A DNA stretch of 59,899 bases from Brachyspira alvinipulli ATCC 51933 (GTDB lineage: Bacteria; Spirochaetota; Brachyspiria; Brachyspirales; Brachyspiraceae), in the NCBI RefSeq assembly GCF_000518245.1, contig NZ_KI912406.1:1-59899 (forward strand). The letters are read 5' to 3'. The notes under the pieces were generated by a model that was not told where the DNA came from, ran no database searches, and was given only the letters and a program-made list of their open reading frames with translations. Positions 55,139 through 59,899 of the stretch are shown piece after piece (the stretch's first letter is position 1; each line of letters starts with the position of its first letter). The translations under genes and the position numbers were made by a program.

Positions 55139-55177
55139 AATAAGGGGATATTATAAATAATAATATCCCCTTATTTT
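55139..55177. terminator. Bidirectional terminator between convergent genes
   Basis: AATAAGGGGATATTAT pairs perfectly with ATAATATCCCCTTATT around a 5-base loop, then TTTT. It serves both the HD-GYP-like gene and rubrerythrin. Confidence 0.88.
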
Positions 55178-55196
55178 GTACTTAAATAAAAATTAA

Positions 55197-55733
55197 TTAA
55201 TAATTTTCAACACGTACTTCAAAGAATTTTTTAGCATGTTTACAAGCTGGGCAAAGTTCAGGAGCTTCTTCGCTTTCAACTATATAACCACAGTTTCTGC
55301 ATTTCCATTGAACTTTAGTAGCTTTTTTGAAAACGCTTCCGCTTTTTACAGCTTCTCTTAATTTAGCATATCTTTCTCTGTGTTCTCTTTCAACATCACC
55401 GATTAATTTCATAGAACGAGCTATTTCATCGAAACCTTCTTCTGTAGCTTCTTTAGCCATTCTTGGGTACATGCATTCATATTCTTCATTTTCACCTTCC
55501 CAAGCAGCTTGTAAGTTTTGAAGAGTATCTCCTATACCGTTAAGATATTTAAAGTGTATTTTAGCATGTTCTCTTTCATTTTCAGCTGTTTCAAGGAATA
55601 TAGCAGCTATTTGCTCATAGCCTTCATTTCTTGCTACGCTAGCATAGTAAGTATACTTGTTTCTAGCCATAGATTCGCCAGCAAAAGCTTCATTTAAGTT
55701 TTTTTCTGTTTTTGTACCTTTTAAATCCTTCAT
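55197..55733 (-). CDS. Rubrerythrin
   Basis: The 178-residue protein reduces hydrogen peroxide. It has a ferritin-like di-iron domain (MARNKYTYYASVA near residue 20, ETAENEREHAKIH near 49, DVEREHRERY near 113) and a C-terminal rubredoxin iron site, WKCRNCGY and APELCPACKHA. It follows sod by 46 bases on the same strand, so superoxide and peroxide removal may be co-transcribed. The order is normal for rubrerythrin, and nothing is unusual in the sequence. Confidence 0.94.
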   Translation of the reverse strand: MKDLKGTKTEKNLNEAFAGESMARNKYTYYASVARNEGYEQIAAIFLETAENEREHAKIHFKYLNGIGDTLQNLQAAWEGENEEYECMYPRMAKEATEEGFDEIARSMKLIGDVEREHRERYAKLREAVKSGSVFKKATKVQWKCRNCGYIVESEEAPELCPACKHAKKFFEVRVENY

Positions 55734-55779
55734 TTTAATTCTCCTAAAAAAATATATAAATAAATTAGTATTTAGCTAA

Positions 55780-56376
55780 TTATTTAGCAAGTTTAATTCT
55801 TTCAGCAACATAATCCCAGTTTACTAAATGATCAACAAAAGCAGTTAAGAAATCAGGTCTTCTGTTTTGATAATCAAGGTAATAAGCATGTTCCCAAACA
55901 TCGCAAGTTAAAACACCATGTACTTTATCAGCAACTGGGTTCATAGCATTAGCATATTTTCTAACTTCTAATTTACCATTGTTCATTACAAGCCAAACCC
56001 ATCCAGAACCAAATTGAGTTTTACCTCCTGTAGTGAAAGCCTCTTTAAAAGCATCAAATGAACCGAAATCTGCTTCTATTTTTGATTTTACTTCAGCTGG
56101 TATTGCTGTATCTTTTTTTATCATTTTAAAGAATTCTTCATGGTTATAAACTTGTCCGGCATTATTAAATACAGCTTGTTTATCAGCATTATTATGAGAT
56201 AAAACAATTAATTCCTCTATGCTTTTACCTTGTAATGATGCATCTTTTGACACTAAATCATTTAATGTTGTAACATAAGTATTTAAATGTTTACCATGAT
56301 GGAAATCTAATGTATTTGAAGACATATATGGTGCTAAGTCTTCTTTACCATAAGGTAATTTCATTAATTCAAACAT
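55780..56376 (-). CDS. sodA: Fe/Mn superoxide dismutase
   Basis: The 198-residue protein converts superoxide to oxygen and hydrogen peroxide. The family residues are present: FHHGKHLNTYV near 25-36 (first metal His), HEEFFKMI, FGSGWVWLV, and DVWEHAYYLDYQNRRPDF near 154-171 (Asp and His ligands). It has no signal peptide, so it is cytoplasmic. Fe or Mn use cannot be settled by eye, so the symbol is tentative. A promoter with perfect TTGACA lies directly upstream. Confidence 0.93.
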   Translation of the reverse strand: MFELMKLPYGKEDLAPYMSSNTLDFHHGKHLNTYVTTLNDLVSKDASLQGKSIEELIVLSHNNADKQAVFNNAGQVYNHEEFFKMIKKDTAIPAEVKSKIEADFGSFDAFKEAFTTGGKTQFGSGWVWLVMNNGKLEVRKYANAMNPVADKVHGVLTCDVWEHAYYLDYQNRRPDFLTAFVDHLVNWDYVAERIKLAK

Positions 56377-56404
56377 ATTTATACTCCTTCATTTTTATGT
56401 TAAA

Positions 56405-56432
56405 ATAATAAACTATTTTTAAATTATGTCAA
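56405..56432 (-). promoter_or_regulatory. Promoter of the sod-rubrerythrin operon
   Basis: Minus strand: perfect TTGACA (56432-56427), a 16-base spacer and TATTAT (56410-56405). It is about 30 bases before the sod ATG. Confidence 0.7.
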
Positions 56433-56482
56433 TAGTTTATTAAATAATATTTATATCTTATTAGTAATAGTTATTAATAATA

Positions 56483-56512
56483 AAGGCATACCAAATTAAC
56501 TTGGTATGCCTT
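56483..56512 (-). terminator. Terminator after the exported Thr-rich protein gene
   Basis: AAGGCATACCAA pairs perfectly with TTGGTATGCCTT around a 6-base loop. It lies just after the minus-strand gene at 56534-57598. Confidence 0.8.
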
Positions 56513-56533
56513 AAAATTCTATTTTAATTATAA

Positions 56534-57598
56534 TTAATTAGCAGCTGTTTCTTCTGTAGTTGTTTCAGTAGTATCAGTATTTTCAGTTGTTGTTGCTGTT
56601 GGATCAGCAGCTTCATTCTCATAATCTCTATATACTGGTCTAACTTCTCTGCTTAAGATCTCATCTTCAGTTTTACCATAAGTGAAGCCTAATTCATCAT
56701 AATATTTAGAATAAGTTGTTCTAAATCTGTCTGAAGTAGTGTATAATATTTTATGGTATTTAGTTATAAGTAATTTATATTTAGCAGTTTTGATTGCTTC
56801 ATCAGTTGTTTTTAAAGTAGTTAAATCCCAAAGATTATTGAACATTTCGTTTAAGAAGTAAACTTTACTAACATCACTATTTTGATTAATAGTAGCTAAT
56901 TTGTAGTTAACACCTGCTAAATATGTGTTTAACATTATTAAATTAGTAGTATCGCTTTTAGCAGCACCTTCATTTTGTAATGCTTTCATCAAATGATATC
57001 TACTTTTAGCATAATAACCTGCAGTTCCTTTGAAAAGGTTAAAGATACCAGCATAAAGGTTTATCTCATAATCAGCTTGTACTAATTCATTAGTTTTTCC
57101 AAGTACTTCATATATAGGTTTAATGCCATCATAAAGTCTGAAACATTTATCTAATTCATTAAGAGCTAAATCTACGTTTTTGTCATTAGCTAAAGGGTTA
57201 GCAACTAAATCATAATAATAAACTGCATTATAGAACATTTCATTAGTGTCAGTGAAATTAACATTAGTATAACGTTCTAATATTTTGTTAGCTTTATAAA
57301 CAATTCTGAAAAGATAATCTTCTCTTATTTTTGTTAAATTAGTTTGAAGAAGATTATATTCTTTATCAAGAGAAGCGTCATCAGTGTTTTTTAAATCTGT
57401 AAAAGTAGGAGCAAAAGATGATATTTCTCCTACTGTATTTGTATCACCTGTTTCAGTTGCTTCTTGATTTTCAGTTGTATCTGTTTGTTCAGTAGTAGTT
57501 GTATCTGTAGCAGTAGTATCTGCAGCAGCCTCATCCTGAGCGTATACTGAACTTAACGCTAGAATCATTACGCTTAATACAAGAAATATTTTTTTCAT
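56534..57598 (-). CDS. Exported helical protein with Thr-rich ends
   Basis: I do not recognise the family. The 354-residue protein has a signal peptide (about 1-20, ending VYAQ), then a Thr/Glu/Asp-rich segment (about 22-60), a helical core with many Tyr and Leu (about 65-320), and another Thr-rich acidic tail (about 330-354). The core looks like a series of antiparallel helices, possibly TPR-like (NEMFYNAVYYYDLVANP, YAGIFNLFKGTAGYYAKSRYHLMKAL). The Thr-rich ends could be flexible or modified. It follows holB on the same strand after only 9 bases, so holB and this gene may be co-transcribed. It is likely periplasmic or surface-exposed. Confidence 0.75.
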   Translation of the reverse strand: MKKIFLVLSVMILALSSVYAQDEAAADTTATDTTTTEQTDTTENQEATETGDTNTVGEISSFAPTFTDLKNTDDASLDKEYNLLQTNLTKIREDYLFRIVYKANKILERYTNVNFTDTNEMFYNAVYYYDLVANPLANDKNVDLALNELDKCFRLYDGIKPIYEVLGKTNELVQADYEINLYAGIFNLFKGTAGYYAKSRYHLMKALQNEGAAKSDTTNLIMLNTYLAGVNYKLATINQNSDVSKVYFLNEMFNNLWDLTTLKTTDEAIKTAKYKLLITKYHKILYTTSDRFRTTYSKYYDELGFTYGKTEDEILSREVRPVYRDYENEAADPTATTTENTDTTETTTEETAAN

Positions 57599-57607
57599 GT
57601 ATAACTC

Positions 57608-59002
57608 CTATAAGTTTTTATTATAATTGTGTAACCACATATAAATATTGCCTAAAATTTTATAAAGCAACATTTTGGGTTGAGTATTTGTATTAATTAG
57701 GGTATTGACAATGGAATCCAACTCATCAATAGTCCATACAATACTTTCATCTGAAATAGAACTTGGAAATACATAATTTCTATTTTCTATTTCTAAATAT
57801 TTTTCTTCTAAAGATTTCTTTAAGATATTAATCATTTCTCTAATAGTATCGGCTATATCATAGTCTCCTTCACTAAGCAATGTTGCTAATGAAGCTATTT
57901 GAGAAGGATTATTATCAAAAATTGCACCCATAAAAGATAACAATACTTTGTATATATTATCGCTTGTATTTGATTTTTTGTCAAGTATATATTTTACAGC
58001 TTTTGCTACACTTCCATAAGAATTTTCCAATGCAAGGGCTGTTTTTTCCTCATTTAACCTAAATCTCTTCATTAATATAGATCTTAATGTATTTTCTGAC
58101 AATAAAGAAAATTTTAGTTCCATCATACGAGAGCGTAAAGGTTTCATACCATCTTGTACAAGCTTATTAGTATCTGAAGTTATTAGAATAAATATATTGT
58201 TGTCAGAAGGTTCTTCTAATGTTCTTAAAAATATATTAGGCGCCCTCTTATCCATTAATTCTATACCTTCAATAATAACAATCCTCTTATGAGATATTTT
58301 CGGTTTTCTATAAGTTATCTCTATAATATTTCTTACTGTATCAAGAGGAATTACTGTATGAATTATATTATAATATATCTTTTTTAAAGCTTCAAAAAAG
58401 TCACCTTCTATAGATATTTTCTTCTTTCCTCCCTTATTTTTTACTATATTTAATGCATCTTTTGATTTATTTCTAAATATAGAGTCTATAAATTCTACAT
58501 TATCTGCTGTAAGTTCATTTAATGTGTAATTTACTGCTAAATAATATGGTTCTATTAGAGCATATCTTGAACTTTCTTTTTTATTACCGAGCATATATTC
58601 TTTTGGTTCACTTGATGGGTAGTTATCATAACTATCAAAAAGCATTGATTCTACTTTATATAATATAGATCTGCATGAAGTGTAAAAATTATTAAATAAA
58701 TGAGGAAGTTTATATTCTAAATATTGATTAAAATAAAGCTCAGCATTTCTAAATCTTTCATCTGTACCTGCTACTATTACATCAGGATGCTTATATTGAT
58801 CTATCATTTTGCATGATTTGCATTCATCGCAGTATGTACCATTATTTCTTTCGCAAAGTATAGCTTTTGCATAATTTAAAGCACTTTCAAATTTTCCAAC
58901 TCCTTCATCTCCGTAAAAAAGGTAGGCATGGTGGAGTCTGCCGCTTTTATATATTCCAGACATTATTTTTAAAGGTGTTGTTTGCCCTAGTACTTTAGCC
59001 AA
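57608..59002 (-). CDS. holB: DNA polymerase III delta' subunit-like protein
   Basis: Delta' is part of the clamp loader. The start is placed at a TTG (59002), which follows AGAGGT at proper spacing, giving 464 residues; a longer frame from 59056 is possible. The N-terminus reads MAKVLGQTTPLKIMSGIYKSGRLHHAYLFYG, then a P-loop-like GDEGVGKF that lacks the usual final Ser/Thr. A zinc-binding cluster CDECKSC follows at about residue 62, then the later EGIELMDKRAPNIFLRTLEEP and RSRMMELKF. The chain between the zinc cluster and the late motifs is about 150 residues longer than in typical delta' (~330 total) and has no recognised domain. Confidence 0.85.
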   Translation of the reverse strand: MAKVLGQTTPLKIMSGIYKSGRLHHAYLFYGDEGVGKFESALNYAKAILCERNNGTYCDECKSCKMIDQYKHPDVIVAGTDERFRNAELYFNQYLEYKLPHLFNNFYTSCRSILYKVESMLFDSYDNYPSSEPKEYMLGNKKESSRYALIEPYYLAVNYTLNELTADNVEFIDSIFRNKSKDALNIVKNKGGKKKISIEGDFFEALKKIYYNIIHTVIPLDTVRNIIEITYRKPKISHKRIVIIEGIELMDKRAPNIFLRTLEEPSDNNIFILITSDTNKLVQDGMKPLRSRMMELKFSLLSENTLRSILMKRFRLNEEKTALALENSYGSVAKAVKYILDKKSNTSDNIYKVLLSFMGAIFDNNPSQIASLATLLSEGDYDIADTIREMINILKKSLEEKYLEIENRNYVFPSSISDESIVWTIDELDSIVNTLINTNTQPKMLLYKILGNIYMWLHNYNKNL

Positions 59003-59169
59003 ATTTAAAAACCTCTTTAAAATAGTTATTTTATATATATATAAATTATAAATCAAATTATAGCAATATTTTATTCTTTTAATATTTGATATTTTATATT
59101 TTTAGTATATTATAAAAATAGTTACTTTATTAATAATTGAGTAGTAATTTAATTATAAGGATTTTTCAT

Positions 59170-59899
59170 ATGGCTGCAACAAATGATATGATGAATGAAA
59201 AAAGGGATTTGTCTGATAAAAATAATAAATCTCTTAGAAAGAAAGTTATTGATATTTCTGAGAGAGTAGAAAAATTGGAGAAGGATATTGATTCTATTTC
59301 TTCTGATATTGAAACTGTTGAGGAAAAAGAAAAATTCATAAAAGATATTGTAGTAAAAGAAAATGAAAATTTAATAAATAAATACGAAGAATTAAGTAAA
59401 AACATAGAAAATACAGAAATAGGTAAAAAAGTAAATGATTATTTAGAAGAACAAAAAAATATTGTTAATAAAATAGATAATGTAAATTCTTCTTATGATA
59501 AATTAGAGAATCATATCAATGACTATGAAAGTATATTGGATAAAAAACATGAAGAATTTGTTAAAAATACAAATGAATTAATAAATAAAAATAATTTAAA
59601 TAATAAAATAGTAATAGATGAAATAAATAGAAAACAAGATGAGTTTATAAAATTATCAAATGATGCTTTAGATAAGAATAATTCCAAGTATGAAGATTTA
59701 AATAAAAAATATGAAGAACTTAGTAATAATGCTGAAGATTTAGTAAAAGAAAATAATACTAAATATGATGAATTAATATCAGATACTAATAAAAAATTAG
59801 ATATTCAAATAAAAGAACAGAAAAACCTTATAGCTAAAGAAACAGAAAGTTTAAACTCAAAATATGATGAACTTTCTAAAAACACAGAAGAGTTAATAT
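59170..59899 (+). CDS. Start of a long coiled-coil protein, truncated by the window end
   Basis: From the ATG at 59170, after AAGGA, the frame stays open to the last base, about 243 residues. The chain is almost wholly Lys, Glu, Asn, Asp, Leu and Ile, with heptad character throughout and no signal peptide or membrane segment. Similar phrases recur (KYEELSKN, KYEELSNN, KYDELSKN), so it has a loose repeat structure of about 35-90 residues. It may be a cytoskeletal, structural or chemoreceptor-associated coiled coil, but no family can be named. It points away from holB, with which it shares the 167-base gap. Confidence 0.85.
   Translation, partial: MAATNDMMNEKRDLSDKNNKSLRKKVIDISERVEKLEKDIDSISSDIETVEEKEKFIKDIVVKENENLINKYEELSKNIENTEIGKKVNDYLEEQKNIVNKIDNVNSSYDKLENHINDYESILDKKHEEFVKNTNELINKNNLNNKIVIDEINRKQDEFIKLSNDALDKNNSKYEDLNKKYEELSNNAEDLVKENNTKYDELISDTNKKLDIQIKEQKNLIAKETESLNSKYDELSKNTEELI

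Overview
The window is AT-rich and comes from a spirochaete, most probably Brachyspira. The evidence is the flagellar switch genes with a FliY-type FliN, an FtsH-independent HslUV protease, several Cys-lipidated lipoproteins, PepSY-like exported proteins, ankyrin lipoproteins and the very low G+C codon use. The species cannot be fixed by reading alone. No tRNA, rRNA, CRISPR array, phage or insertion-sequence transposase was recognised.

Layout. 1-4.8 kb: end of an acidic protein, pyrR on the minus strand, then fliL-fliM-fliY behind a sigma28-like promoter, and a second short fliN with its own sigma70-like promoter. 4.9-8.3 kb: amidase, degenerate LytM protein, AtpZ/AtpI-like protein and pncB. 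8.9-10.8 kb: hslVU. 10.9-15.8 kb: bacteriohaemerythrin, lnt, cheB and two lipoproteins. 15.9-18.7 kb: ispE, an outer-membrane barrel and a pentapeptide-like protein. 18.7-25.8 kb: mostly minus strand (manC, priA, dksA-like, rpsI, rplM, panC, zinc-ribbon membrane protein) with one plus-strand HTH-receiver regulator. 26-31.6 kb: a tetR-tolC-RND efflux operon. 31.9-37.8 kb: an anti-sigma-factor antagonist and an F-type ATP synthase operon (B, E, F, two delta genes, A, G) without atpD or atpC. 38-40.8 kb: three tandem ankyrin lipoprotein genes, the first broken by a stop, separated by structured repeats. 40.9-41.2 kb: two inverted-repeat elements. 41.2-48.5 kb: rtcB, an SPL-like radical SAM gene, a PTS EIICBA, a chemoreceptor and a GNAT enzyme. 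48.8-52.2 kb: PepSY-like protein, SurA/PpiD-like foldase, ABC binding protein and DUF486 membrane protein. 52.2-59.9 kb: a candidate small RNA, a CBS-less guaB, a divergent HD-GYP protein, sod-rubrerythrin, an exported Thr-rich protein, holB and the start of a long coiled-coil protein.

How the genes work together. Motility and chemotaxis are served by the motor switch genes, CheB and the chemoreceptor. Cell-wall remodelling is probably served by the amidase with its LytM neighbour. Oxygen handling is served by haemerythrin, superoxide dismutase and rubrerythrin. Energy is served by the ATP synthase and the sugar PTS. Most genes sit in short co-directional operons that end in AT-rich hairpins.

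The features that most deserve follow-up are the doubled atpH with missing atpD/atpC, a CheB receiver with Glu at the phosphoacceptor position, fliY/fliN partial homogenisation, the amidase/degenerate LytM pair, the candidate small RNA near 52.3 kb, and the repeat-rich ankyrin lipoprotein cluster with an adjacent MITE-like element. Start codons were moved from the longest reading frame wherever a ribosome-binding site pointed to an internal start.
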